DNA from: Fibrobacter succinogenes
GTDB taxonomy: Bacteria > Fibrobacterota > Fibrobacteria > Fibrobacterales > Fibrobacteraceae
Direction of reading: 5' to 3'
Length of the DNA: 64,000 bases
Assembly: GCA_902762795.1 (NCBI GenBank)
Contig: CACWPM010000012.1
Span: 124,001-188,000 of the forward strand
Each line of letters begins with the position of its first letter. The stretch's first letter is position 1. The notes under the pieces are model-generated. The model searched no databases. It had not been told where the DNA came from and saw only the letters and a program-made list of their open reading frames with translations. The translations under genes and the position numbers were made by a program. Positions 34,501-42,591 of this stretch are shown piece after piece.

Positions 34501-34622
34501 ATCCTGGCAGCAAGACATGCCCAAGTACGGTATTCATCAACCGCTGCTTAGCCTATAAAGAAAATCCGCCCGCAAACGCAGGCGAAAAATGGGACGGAAT
34601 CTTCACCGCTACGGAAAAGTAG
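31590..34622 (+). CDS. CHASE2-domain adenylate/guanylate cyclase
   Basis: The 1010-residue membrane protein has one N-terminal helix, a long extracytoplasmic CHASE2 sensor (NILIADIDEKSLQKLGHYYEW near residue 70, and an insert), three helices around residues 620-690, and a class III cyclase domain. The metal Asp pair is seen in YFTDIQGFSTFSE (about residue 731) and KYEGDAIIAFFGAP (about residue 776), with NYTMMGDEVNLAARLE later. It should make cAMP (or cGMP) in response to an outside signal. A ~110-residue tail follows. Confidence 0.9.
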   Translation: MAQKNSKNQRKLFFGSAFSAIAVLLILVFGNTQNNFTAESAENIFYDQFFKWITEVQDSTGVKDGVVLESKPYNDPNILIADIDEKSLQKLGHYYEWDRSIHAKVIDNLGEGGAAAVAFDILFKEADFGKRKGAQCQEILTELDPDTSHTKFFSQIQSYYNYDSLLVEATRKSGICIVSFLMNNTSYYKNKSDWKPLSTWDRAKEIGFSSTFQLNQVDKPQDIESRQLLDNIFPELANAGAHLGAVNAYPDNDGIIRRISMLYKFPFVKDDKLAPQRIYSTLSLMTILHLFHKDPKDVQIKMGHYIDVGKPFGIYRDSLGEYHTTFPNFTYPMFVALREKMKQIKESGVQKASQVETSAKITASRNEEGFIVFDISMDEDQHIDAKLAKILRGLPENIFNKLNESEFIDLKHGYTMAKSEDDEGVYVITGEDNEEISITPSVLNTIRYFEKAYSQIPKGGHKHLSRSMDISYNRAKNEWTASISFFTNKILQDILETTNKQISSLKPGEELRFGPYKKIPIDSHGQFLIKYKGRFNRVTPETRTFKHISYYDIYRDSTNLDQYAGKSIILGSSVSALFDIVNGPHEENVPAILVHASIIKNILEDDYLTLLDERYQRYAVILLALLSTLVGLYFRSFASLFFTIMLAILYTFCAYICFKHNVYIGVSKQLIAIIMTNMLAMVVQAYFESKEKKFITSSFKQYISPELIDEMVADGITPQLGGEASNISAYFTDIQGFSTFSEKIGSPTKLVELLNEYLTVMTDVLTTKNKGTLDKYEGDAIIAFFGAPMKYDDHAKRACNTALDMQSELLKLRQKWKSEANKWPEVVHNMHMRIGINTGVIVTGNMGSTMRKNYTMMGDEVNLAARLESAAKQYGAYIHVCKNTIDQLIEQKINGLYIYRPLDIIRVVGKDEPVETFELLAYANDANALVLNKLCSLWEQARDAYLNMQWDKAIALFTQCLDFEPHLPEHDPGSKTCPSTVFINRCLAYKENPPANAGEKWDGIFTATEK

Positions 34623-34750
34623 TTGGTAGAACTTAGATAGAACGCAATATTCTAAGTGAGATTATCGCTTCGCTCTAATCTCAACTGCTAGGCTCGGAAA
34701 TAGGCTTGCAAGCAATCCTGCTTCACTCGCCTTACGCAGTTGTCTAAGTT

Positions 34751-35602
34751 CTAATTAAGCTCCATGTTGTCAATGAGTCTTGTCTTTCCGAAAAACGCGG
34801 CGGCAAGAATCACAGCCTTGTCTTCTGCAGCAAGAGCGCCATTACACTTCTGCAAAGTCTTTTGGCTTGCAACTTCGACATACTGCACCACGCCACGAGC
34901 AGCCACAATTGACTTCACGACGATATCGCGAATCTTCGAGACACTGCGTTCGCCCGCTTCGTAGGCAGCCTTGGCCGCTTTCAAGCCGTTGTAAATGCCG
35001 AGCGCTTGAGCGCGTTCTTCTTCCGTCAAGTATTCATTACGGCTAGAACGGGCAAGGCCACTTTCTTCGCGAACAATCTTCACGCGGTGAATCTTGATAT
35101 TGAAATTCAAGTCCTTCACCATCCGTTCGATTAGGAACACCTGCTGGTAATCTTTTTCGCCAAAATAAGCATCGTTCGCGCCAGAAATGAGGAACAACTT
35201 AGAAACGACCGTCAATACTCCACGGAAATGTCCTGGGCGATAAGCACCGCAATACATGCCCTCAAGTTGTTCATCACGAACAAGCGTCATCGGATCGCCA
35301 TCCGGGTACATTTCAGCGACAGACGGAGCAAAAACAAAATCTGCTCCAATCGATTCCGCAAGTTTCGCATCCGCTTCCAAGCGCTTCGGATACTTGTCCA
35401 AATCCTCGTTCTTACCGAACTGGATGGGGTTCAAAAACACACTTACAACCGTCACATCGCACTCGCTCACGGAGGCCTTGATAAGAGCGCCATGGCCTTC
35501 ATGGAGAGCCCCCATCGTTGGAACGAGACCGATTCTTTTCCCTTCTTTCGCAAGAGGAGCAAGCGTTTGACGTAGGGAATCGATAGACTTAATTATCTGC
35601 AT
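34751..35602 (-). CDS. panC: pantothenate synthetase
   Basis: PanC joins pantoate and beta-alanine with ATP. The 283-residue protein has VPTMGALHEGHGALI (HIGH-like), FVFAPSVAEMYP, FLIERMVKDLNFN and the KMSKS-equivalent ARSSRNEYL. It is the third gene of a run with the deoxynucleoside kinase (2 bases away) and folK, so panC and folK are co-transcribed coenzyme genes. ATG at 35602. Confidence 0.95.
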   Translation of the reverse strand: MQIIKSIDSLRQTLAPLAKEGKRIGLVPTMGALHEGHGALIKASVSECDVTVVSVFLNPIQFGKNEDLDKYPKRLEADAKLAESIGADFVFAPSVAEMYPDGDPMTLVRDEQLEGMYCGAYRPGHFRGVLTVVSKLFLISGANDAYFGEKDYQQVFLIERMVKDLNFNIKIHRVKIVREESGLARSSRNEYLTEEERAQALGIYNGLKAAKAAYEAGERSVSKIRDIVVKSIVAARGVVQYVEVASQKTLQKCNGALAAEDKAVILAAAFFGKTRLIDNMELN

Positions 35603-35604
35603 GA

Positions 35605-36255
35605 TTAATTACCTTCTGGAACAAAATAAGTAGTTTGGCTTGGGCAAGACGCAATTGCGTTCAGCACCATCTGCAAATGGCTTTCATTATGGACAAAATC
35701 GATATTGTCCGTATTGATAATCAGCACTGGAGCATCGGTATAATGCCAGAAATGATGGTCGTAACGATCCTGCAAGTCGCTCAAATAGTTACCGTCAATG
35801 GTCTTTTCCATCGCGCGACCACGGCCCCTGATGCGTTTTAAAAGTGTCGGAACACTCGCCTGCAAATAGACAACATAATCAGGCTTACGGATATCGTGAT
35901 TCAAAGCGTTCGACACTTGGTCATACATAGTAAGTTCGTTTTCGGTGAGGTTTTGCGATGCAAAGATACGGTCCTTGTCAAAAGTGTAATCACTCACCAA
36001 TAAATCATGAAACAAGTCACTCTGTAAAGCGGAATTCTGGAGTTGCTTAAAACGATCGAGCAAAAAGAACAACTGCGTCTGGAAAGCATATGCCGAACGG
36101 TTCTCATAAAACTTCGGGAGGAACGGGTTTTCGGCAAAATTTTCTTCGATGAACATAGCGTTCCAACGTTCACAAATGGCACGGGCAAGCGATGTTTTAC
36201 CAACCCCAATAACACCTTCAATGGCCATAAAATGAATGTTCTTGTCAGAAAGCAT
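35605..36255 (-). CDS. deoxynucleoside kinase
   Basis: The 216-residue protein has a P-loop in AIEGVIGVGKTSLA (about residues 12-25), the ERW/LID regions and RIRGRGRAMEKTID, the pattern of dGK/dCK/TK2-like kinases. It would phosphorylate salvaged deoxynucleosides in the cytoplasm. It overlaps folK by one base (ATG start within its stop) and precedes panC. Confidence 0.88.
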   Translation of the reverse strand: MLSDKNIHFMAIEGVIGVGKTSLARAICERWNAMFIEENFAENPFLPKFYENRSAYAFQTQLFFLLDRFKQLQNSALQSDLFHDLLVSDYTFDKDRIFASQNLTENELTMYDQVSNALNHDIRKPDYVVYLQASVPTLLKRIRGRGRAMEKTIDGNYLSDLQDRYDHHFWHYTDAPVLIINTDNIDFVHNESHLQMVLNAIASCPSQTTYFVPEGN

Positions 36256-36764
36256 TAGGGTTCCTCCCCTTCAATGACGCGGAACGAGATTTTTTCTTCA
36301 CTCGAAAGCAATTCCGAAAGCAAATCCTTTACAGACTTGTTTGACTTAGGATCCACCCAGTCCGGCGCAATGTCGTTTAGAGGCACAAGCACGAACTGTC
36401 GATTATAAATCTGCGGATGCGGAATTGTAGGGCGGCCAGAACAAATTTCACGGCCAAAGAACAACAGGTCCATATCGACTTCCCTAGAATTCCAATGCCC
36501 GCGGTCCTTGCGTCCAAGAATAAGCTCGGATCCTTTCAAATAGTAAAGCAACTTTGTCGGGTCACCATCATACCAGAAGCTCACGACCTGGTTAAAATAA
36601 GGACCTTGCCCCGCCGGTCCAACAGGAGGAGTCTCGTATATCGGACTTTCGACCCAACCTCCAGCACTCACACGATGGAGCATATCTCTCCCGGCTTTCA
36701 AGTGCGCCGAACGGTCAGGAAGATTACTCCCGAGTGCTATATATACTCTATTTAAGGAATCCAC
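36255..36764 (-). CDS. folK: HPPK, folate biosynthesis pyrophosphokinase
   Basis: FolK transfers pyrophosphate to 6-hydroxymethyl-dihydropterin. Motifs are YIALGSNLPDRSAHL, PPVGPAGQGPYFNQVV, NSREVDMDLLFF and IPHPQIYNRQFVLVPL. I take the GTG at 36764 as start because homology begins soon after; the ribosome site is weak (TTGGA). A longer frame extends to 36824 but has low-complexity repeat sequence. First gene of the panC run. Confidence 0.9.
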   Translation of the reverse strand: MDSLNRVYIALGSNLPDRSAHLKAGRDMLHRVSAGGWVESPIYETPPVGPAGQGPYFNQVVSFWYDGDPTKLLYYLKGSELILGRKDRGHWNSREVDMDLLFFGREICSGRPTIPHPQIYNRQFVLVPLNDIAPDWVDPKSNKSVKDLLSELLSSEEKISFRVIEGEEP

Positions 36765-36863
36765 GGTCCAAATATAGTCATTTTTGGAGTAGGAAGTAGA
36801 CGGCAGGAAGTAGGAAGTAGGCAATGTCAGCCCATTATTTTTTTCACAAAAAAAATTTTTTTT

Positions 36864-36892
36864 ATGACATTTTACAAAATTTTATGTATCTT
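36864..36892 (+). promoter_or_regulatory. possible rho promoter
   Basis: ATGACA at 36864, 17 bp, TATCTT at 36887. A transcript would have a ~120-base leader, long enough for the autoregulation known for rho in other bacteria. Weak match. Confidence 0.3.
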
Positions 36893-37019
36893 TTAACCCG
36901 TTCCGCTATTTCGGGACGTAATATCAATCAATAAAATTTATGGGGTCAATCCCCCTTATTATCCATTCACTATATAGTGTATTTCATTTTCTTGAAATAT
37001 CCAATTATAGGACGCAATC

Positions 37020-39068
37020 GTGCCCAGAACACCTAAGAATCATAATTCAGAACAAAATAACCAAGCACAGTCTTTGACAGATCTTGTTTACCCCGAAAGC
37101 ACAGGCATTCCTGTACCCGAATATTTGGGGACTCCTGACAAACTTCCCGAAAGTGCGGCCGAAGTTCCGCAGCCCAAGCGCCGTGGCAGAAAACCAGGTT
37201 CCAAGTCCAAAGTCCACAAGGAAGCCGAAGCAAACTACACTCCCGATGTAGAATTAGATTTTCAAGAAAAAAGAGAGCCTATCGATGGAATTGCGGCGGC
37301 CGAAAAACGCCTCGCGGAACAGTACGGTGTATCGAACATAGACTCTATTTCAGAACCGATTTACACAGTCGAACAAAATTACGCACCTGCCGAATCCTCC
37401 GAAGAACAGTCTTTCGTAGGCGAAAACAATAGCGAAGCAGCCCCGCAGAACGCCGATATGGTGCAAAATCAAGAAGAAAATCAAGGGGAAGTTTCCACGG
37501 ACCCGAACATCCAACAGCAAGACGATGTTCAAGTACAGAACGGCGAAGGTCAAGACGATCGGCGTTTCAACAACCAGAACGGTCGCTTCCAGAATAACAA
37601 GTTCAACAAGAACAATAAATTCAACAAGAACAACCGCAACCGCAATTTTCAGCAAGAAGAATTTGTTGACGATTCCGCGACACTCCCGGCACCAGGTTCC
37701 GAAGCCATTTTAAAGGCAAAGGAAAACTGGCTCAAGTTCCGTAAGCTTTCCATGAGCGAACTCCAGGAACTCGCCGTGCAAAAGGAAGTGGACTTCCGCA
37801 GAATGCGTAAGCAGTCCCTCAACTACATTTTGCAGAGCCTCGAAAACGAAGGCAACATCATTTATACGGAAGGCGTTCTCGAAGTCACGCCACAAGGCCA
37901 CGGTTTCCTCCGCATGCCGGATCAGAACTACCAGACCAGCACGGACGATGTCTATGTGAGCCAAAACCTTATCCGTAAATTCAACCTCAAAATTGGCGAT
38001 ACGATTGAAGGCCTTGTACGCACGCCTCGCGAACAAGACAAGTACTTCTCCATGCGCCGCATCGACCGCGTAAACTTTGAAGAACCGGACAAGATGCGCC
38101 GCCGCGTTGCATTCGAATACTTGACTCCGATACACCCGGAAGAAAAGATCCACCTCGAATGGAACGAGACGGAATACAGCACCCGCATCATGGACTTGTT
38201 CTCTCCGATCGGCAAGGGCCAGCGCAGTATCATCCTCGCCCCTCCGCGTACCGGTAAGACGGTTCTCTTGCAGAACGTCACCCGTGCCATTGCCAAAAAC
38301 CATCCCGAAATTATCCTCATCACGCTCCTCATCGATGAACGCCCGGAAGAAGTCACCGAAATGCGCGACATCATCACGGACATCAAGGAAAAGGCTGCAA
38401 ATAAAGGAATTGAAATCAAGGCCGAAGTCGTTGCCTCTACGTTCGATGAACCGCCAGAGCACCACACCCGCGTGGCAAACATGGTTTTGGAAAAGGCAAA
38501 GCGCCTTGTAGAAAGCCAAAAGGACGTCGTGATTTTACTCGACTCCATCACGCGTTTCGCCCGTGCAAACAACGTTGTCATCCCGCACTCCGGCAAGATT
38601 TTGTCTGGCGGTGTGGACGCAAACGCCATGCAGTTCCCGAAGAAGTTCTTCGGTGCCGCCCGTAAAATCCAGGATAAAATCCGCACCGTCAAAAACGAAG
38701 ACGGTTCGATCAGCGAAGAAATCCAGAAAAACGGTTCACTCACCATCATCGGCACAGCGTTGATCGAAACCGGCAGCCGCATGGACGAAGTAATCTTCGA
38801 AGAATTCAAGGGCACCGGCAACATGGAACTCGTGCTCGACCGCCGTATCGCCGAAAAGCGTATTTGGCCAGCCATTGACGTGTTCAAGTCCGGCACCCGC
38901 AAGGAAGAACGCTTGCTTACGCTCCTTGAACAGAATGCCGCCTGGAACTTCCGCAGAGGTAGCCAGAACGAGACGGAAACAGGCATCATGGAGAACCTGC
39001 TCAAGCTCATGAGTAAACTCAAGACAAACGCAGAACTCCTAGCCATACTCTCCAAGCCGAAAGTCTAA
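37020..39068 (+). CDS. rho: transcription termination factor Rho
   Basis: Rho is the hexameric RNA translocase that ends transcription. The 682-residue protein has a long N-terminal extension (about residues 1-235), acidic then Asn/Gln/Lys-rich with NNKFNKNNKFNKNN-type repeats. Then come the Rho N helix-bundle, the cold-shock RNA-binding fold (VTPQGHGFLRMPDQNYQTS) and the ATPase with Walker A APPRTGKT (about residue 411) and DSITRFARANN. Start is GTG with AGGA 7 bases upstream. A strong terminator follows. Confidence 0.95.
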   Translation: MPRTPKNHNSEQNNQAQSLTDLVYPESTGIPVPEYLGTPDKLPESAAEVPQPKRRGRKPGSKSKVHKEAEANYTPDVELDFQEKREPIDGIAAAEKRLAEQYGVSNIDSISEPIYTVEQNYAPAESSEEQSFVGENNSEAAPQNADMVQNQEENQGEVSTDPNIQQQDDVQVQNGEGQDDRRFNNQNGRFQNNKFNKNNKFNKNNRNRNFQQEEFVDDSATLPAPGSEAILKAKENWLKFRKLSMSELQELAVQKEVDFRRMRKQSLNYILQSLENEGNIIYTEGVLEVTPQGHGFLRMPDQNYQTSTDDVYVSQNLIRKFNLKIGDTIEGLVRTPREQDKYFSMRRIDRVNFEEPDKMRRRVAFEYLTPIHPEEKIHLEWNETEYSTRIMDLFSPIGKGQRSIILAPPRTGKTVLLQNVTRAIAKNHPEIILITLLIDERPEEVTEMRDIITDIKEKAANKGIEIKAEVVASTFDEPPEHHTRVANMVLEKAKRLVESQKDVVILLDSITRFARANNVVIPHSGKILSGGVDANAMQFPKKFFGAARKIQDKIRTVKNEDGSISEEIQKNGSLTIIGTALIETGSRMDEVIFEEFKGTGNMELVLDRRIAEKRIWPAIDVFKSGTRKEERLLTLLEQNAAWNFRRGSQNETETGIMENLLKLMSKLKTNAELLAILSKPKV

Positions 39069-39080
39069 AAAAGAATTTAG

Positions 39081-39110
39081 CGGAACGCTCACAAGGCGTT
39101 CCGCTTTTTC
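39081..39110 (+). terminator. rho terminator
   Basis: GCGGAACGC and GCGTTCCGC pair around CTCACAAG-like loop bases and are followed by TTTTT. Confidence 0.9.
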
Positions 39111-39254
39111 ATTACGACGTCCCCCGTGCCGGGGTCGCCTTTTTTTATGCTTGTCATGCCCGTCTCCGAACGGACATCCCCTTTCTATAAAAAAAAATTT
39201 TTACGTTTATTACTGAAATTTCATTGCAGCGCAATCGCAACATTTGTCATCGCA

Positions 39255-39315
39255 AAAAGCGATTACAAATCTCGTCATTGCGAGAACCCTGTAAGGGTTC
39301 GAAGCAATCTATAAA
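39255..39315. repeat. dispersed CATTGCGAG-type palindrome
   Basis: CGTCATTGCGAG, a short GTAAGGGTT arm, then CGAAGCAATCT. The same element type occurs at about 20715-20745 in the GH16 signal peptide codons. It is the widespread REP-like element that translates as HCEERSD/VIASVAK in its frames. Confidence 0.65.
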
Positions 39316-39336
39316 GCTTTAAAAAAAGGAACAAAA

Positions 39337-40143
39337 ATGAACACTACGATTTTCTTTGCCGGTACTGGTAACATGGGTGGAGCCATCCTCCGCGGTCTTT
39401 TGAACGCAGGCACAGATCCCAAGAACATTTTCTTCTTTGACCCGAGCGACAAGGCTGCCGAAGCCGTAAGCGCTCTCGGTTGCGTCCGCGTCAAGAGCTT
39501 TGCCGAAGGCATCGAAAAAGCAAACGTCACTTTCCTCTGCGTCAAGCCGCAGATTTTCAAGCTCGTTGCCGCCGAATGGAAAGCCGCCGCATCCGCACTC
39601 AAGAGCGAAAAGACGTTCATCAGCATCATGGCCGGTGTCGCCCGCAAGAGCCTCACCGAAGTACTCGGTGAAAAGAACCAGGTGCTCCGCGTGATGCCGA
39701 ACTTGCCGCTTACCGTTGGCAAGGGCTCTGTGGGCCTCGCCACCGACGGCGTTTCCGAAGCTACGCTCAAGCTCGCCGAAGAAATCTTCGGCAACATCGG
39801 CGTAACCTGCCGCGTTGCAGAATCCCTCATCGATGCCGTCACCGGGCTTTCCGGCAGCGCACCTGCATACGTCTTTGAATTCATCGAAGGGCTTACCCGC
39901 GGTGGTGTAAAGGCAGGCCTCACCCGCGATGTCGCCCTCAAACTCGCCCTCGGCACCATCGAAGGCAGCGTCGAGCTCGTCAAGCAGTCCGGCAAGAGCC
40001 CAAGCGACCTCTGCGCCATGGTTTGCTCTCCGGCAGGTACAACCATCGCTGGCATCGACGCTCTCGAAGAAGGTGCATTCCGCAGCACGCTCATCAAGGC
40101 AGTCGTCGCCGGCACGAACCGCAGCAAGGAACTGGGAAAATAG
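39337..40143 (+). CDS. proC: pyrroline-5-carboxylate reductase
   Basis: ProC makes proline from pyrroline-5-carboxylate with NAD(P)H. The 268-residue protein has the Rossmann start FFAGTGNMGGAIL, VKPQ, VLRVMPNLPLTVGKG and the signature SGLSGSAPAYVFEFIE as TGLSGSAPAYVF. AAGGA precedes the ATG. Full length. Confidence 0.95.
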   Translation: MNTTIFFAGTGNMGGAILRGLLNAGTDPKNIFFFDPSDKAAEAVSALGCVRVKSFAEGIEKANVTFLCVKPQIFKLVAAEWKAAASALKSEKTFISIMAGVARKSLTEVLGEKNQVLRVMPNLPLTVGKGSVGLATDGVSEATLKLAEEIFGNIGVTCRVAESLIDAVTGLSGSAPAYVFEFIEGLTRGGVKAGLTRDVALKLALGTIEGSVELVKQSGKSPSDLCAMVCSPAGTTIAGIDALEEGAFRSTLIKAVVAGTNRSKELGK

Positions 40144-40189
40144 CGGCTTCGCCGCAGTCGGTAGAACTTAGTTGGCAGAACTTAGAAGA

Positions 40190-40261
40190 TCTTGATAAAA
40201 GAGCGCTCTAAGTTCTAAGCTCTAAGTTCTAAGCTCTAAGTTCTAAGCTCTAAGTTCTAAA
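40190..40261. repeat. tandem TAAGTTCTAAGCTC repeats
   Basis: CTAAGTTCTAAGCTC is repeated about four times directly before the sigma-54 activator gene, after a looser run of the same words. Similar TTAGAAC words occur at 34620, 62135 and other intergenic sites. Confidence 0.85.
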
Positions 40262-41626
40262 ATGCCTTCCATCGATTTTTTCACAAAAGAAACTTCAACG
40301 TCCTCGTTTATTCTGGACGTTCTTTCTTCTGTGGATAATACAGTCGATGTACACTCCCCCACAAGCGACAAGGCGCCCGCAATCGCTGAAGTACTGCGCA
40401 CTCCGCTCGCGGCAATTGTCATCTGGGATTTAGATTCCTTCGCCTCTAAAAACGAAGATTTTCTTTCAAGCCTCCGCGAGCACAATCCGGATTCCATGAT
40501 TCTCACCTATGCGGAATTTCCGGACCGCTACGCTTCTATTTCAAGCAAACTCTACGATACAATTCTCTCCGTTGAAGCGCTCCGACTTCACTTGATGAGC
40601 AAAATTGCAAGACTCAAGGAAATCCACAACGCGAAGCGCGTTTTCCGAGAAAGGATGTCGCACCTCGTCGGTAAAAGCGAAGCCATGAAGCGCCTCCGCA
40701 AGAACGTGGAACGCGCCATTTTACACACGGGCCCGGTTCTCATTCAAGGAGAAACCGGAGTCGGTAAAGACCTTATCGCTCGAGCCATCGCCTGTGTTTA
40801 CGACAAATTCGTTACCGTCAATTGTAGCGCGATCCCCGAAGCGCTTTTCGAAAGTGAACTTTTCGGTCACACGCGCGGTGCTTTCACCGGTGCCCAAAAC
40901 GAGCGCATCGGTCTTTTCGAAGATGCAAACGGCGGGGCAATTTTCTTGGATGAAATCGGCGACATGCCGCTCCACGCCCAAGTCAAGCTTTTGCGCGTCA
41001 TCCAGAACCACGAAATCCGCCCCATCGGTGCGAACAAGACTCGACACATCAACGTGCGTATCATCGCAGCAACAAACCGCGACCTCCGCGAAGAAATTTT
41101 AGAAAAACGCTTCCGTGAAGATCTTTACTACCGGCTGAACGTCATCCCGATGCAACTTTCGCCACTCCGAGACCGCAAAGAAGACATCGAAGATTTAGCA
41201 AATTACTTTATCCGTCAGTACGCCCCCGCAGGCGAGCCCTACTCGCTTTCGCCCGAAGCTTTGCAAAAACTCCAGGACCACAATTGGCCAGGCAACATCC
41301 GTGAACTCGAAAATGTAATCCAGCGAGCTCTTTGCTTCACCAACCCGGGAATTTTACGAGCCGAAGAATTGCAAATTGACGAGGACTTGCGAACAAACAA
41401 GCACCACACAAACGCCGACCGCGCAGCCATTAAAGCATTCTCCGCCAGCAATTACGAAGAATTCCGCAACATGCAACTCGACGAAGAACGAGAATTTTTG
41501 AAATCGACCATCCGCAATTGCGATGGATCCGTAAGTCTTGCCGCCGAACGACTCCGCATGAACCGCACGGCCCTTTACAACCGCCTCACGCGACTCGGAC
41601 TAAGCATCAAAAACGTTCGACCTTAA
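40262..41626 (+). CDS. sigma-54-dependent transcription activator
   Basis: The 454-residue NtrC-type activator has a receiver-like N domain (residues ~1-120) whose acidic pocket is weak, a AAA+ domain with GETGVGKD, the sigma-54 contact GAFTGA, FLDEIGDMPL and the R-finger region, and a C-terminal Fis-type HTH (AAERLRMNRTALYNRL). It remodels closed complexes of RpoN polymerase. The phosphoacceptor Asp is not clear, so control may not be by phosphorylation. It converges on the TraB-like gene and overlaps it by 20 bases. Confidence 0.9.
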   Translation: MPSIDFFTKETSTSSFILDVLSSVDNTVDVHSPTSDKAPAIAEVLRTPLAAIVIWDLDSFASKNEDFLSSLREHNPDSMILTYAEFPDRYASISSKLYDTILSVEALRLHLMSKIARLKEIHNAKRVFRERMSHLVGKSEAMKRLRKNVERAILHTGPVLIQGETGVGKDLIARAIACVYDKFVTVNCSAIPEALFESELFGHTRGAFTGAQNERIGLFEDANGGAIFLDEIGDMPLHAQVKLLRVIQNHEIRPIGANKTRHINVRIIAATNRDLREEILEKRFREDLYYRLNVIPMQLSPLRDRKEDIEDLANYFIRQYAPAGEPYSLSPEALQKLQDHNWPGNIRELENVIQRALCFTNPGILRAEELQIDEDLRTNKHHTNADRAAIKAFSASNYEEFRNMQLDEEREFLKSTIRNCDGSVSLAAERLRMNRTALYNRLTRLGLSIKNVRP

Positions 41627-42557
41627 ATCCACGCTTACGTAGCGTTTCTATCACATTGTCTTTTTCTAGCGCCAAATGCGCAACACCTACCGCGACAAAG
41701 ACATTGCGATCTTCATGCAAAAAAGAGGCAATCGAATCGGCCATTTTTGCATTGCGGTTCACATAAACTCGCTGCTCGTATTCGTCCTTGTATTTGCGAT
41801 CTTGATCTTGCACAAGAGAATCTTCTTCTGCACCCATATCATCGCTATCATCCAACAAAAAGCGCAACATATCATCGTCACCTGTTTTCCAGGCACGCAT
41901 GAGATTGATCACCAAAGAATCCAGTTTAGAAATTTCACGCAACGTTGTCTTCAAATAATAAACGCCAGCAGAATCCGATTCCGTCGTATCAGCAAGCGCG
42001 CCTATCTGCTCTTCAGCCGATTCCAAAGCAACTATTGCCTTGCCGTCCGATGCCGCCCTATCGAGCAACACGTAATCAATTCCATACTCGGGATTCAATC
42101 CGGCCTGTTCAAAAGCATATGTGCTGAGCGTTGTCGCTACAAGCCATGGGCGCATTTTTTCAAACACCACAATAGGGATTCCCCAAGCCTCGCAAATGCT
42201 ATCCAAGGACTTCCACAAATCCGAAGGCAATAAATCGCGAAGCATCCCTTCAGCCAGCATCCCCTGCGCCATCGATTGCGCACCCACTTCCTGCACGACT
42301 TTATCATCGTTCATATTGATTTCAACCGCAAGTTCCTCGGCATGGGCAAAAGCAGAATCAATCACAGGGGCAAGCGGATAAAGCGTTGAATCCGCCAAAT
42401 GAATGCTTCCAAGCACCCACACCGAAGAATTTTCATCGGACACTTTCCACAAAAAATGTTTGCTTCGGGATTGAATATCATCTTTTCTAGAAGTACCCGA
42501 ACACGCGACCAAAAAAATCGCAAGGCTTGTACAAAGTAATATATATATTTTTCTCAT
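41607..42557 (-). CDS. TraB/GumN family lipoprotein, copy 1
   Basis: Lipobox LVAC (Cys about residue 19), then the TraB/GumN domain: FLWKVSDENSSVWVLGSIHLAD, AVEIN, LLPSDLWKSLDS, and a terminal NVFVAVGVAHL. The family has a metalloprotease-like fold with conserved GS(I/L)H and GxAH motifs, both present. It is a paralogue of the gene just upstream (42592-43557). Expected on the periplasmic side of a membrane. Substrate unknown. Confidence 0.82.
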   Translation of the reverse strand: MRKIYILLCTSLAIFLVACSGTSRKDDIQSRSKHFLWKVSDENSSVWVLGSIHLADSTLYPLAPVIDSAFAHAEELAVEINMNDDKVVQEVGAQSMAQGMLAEGMLRDLLPSDLWKSLDSICEAWGIPIVVFEKMRPWLVATTLSTYAFEQAGLNPEYGIDYVLLDRAASDGKAIVALESAEEQIGALADTTESDSAGVYYLKTTLREISKLDSLVINLMRAWKTGDDDMLRFLLDDSDDMGAEEDSLVQDQDRKYKDEYEQRVYVNRNAKMADSIASFLHEDRNVFVAVGVAHLALEKDNVIETLRKRGFKVERF

Positions 42558-42591
42558 AACACAAATCTAAAAAAACAACTATAAAGCGCCC

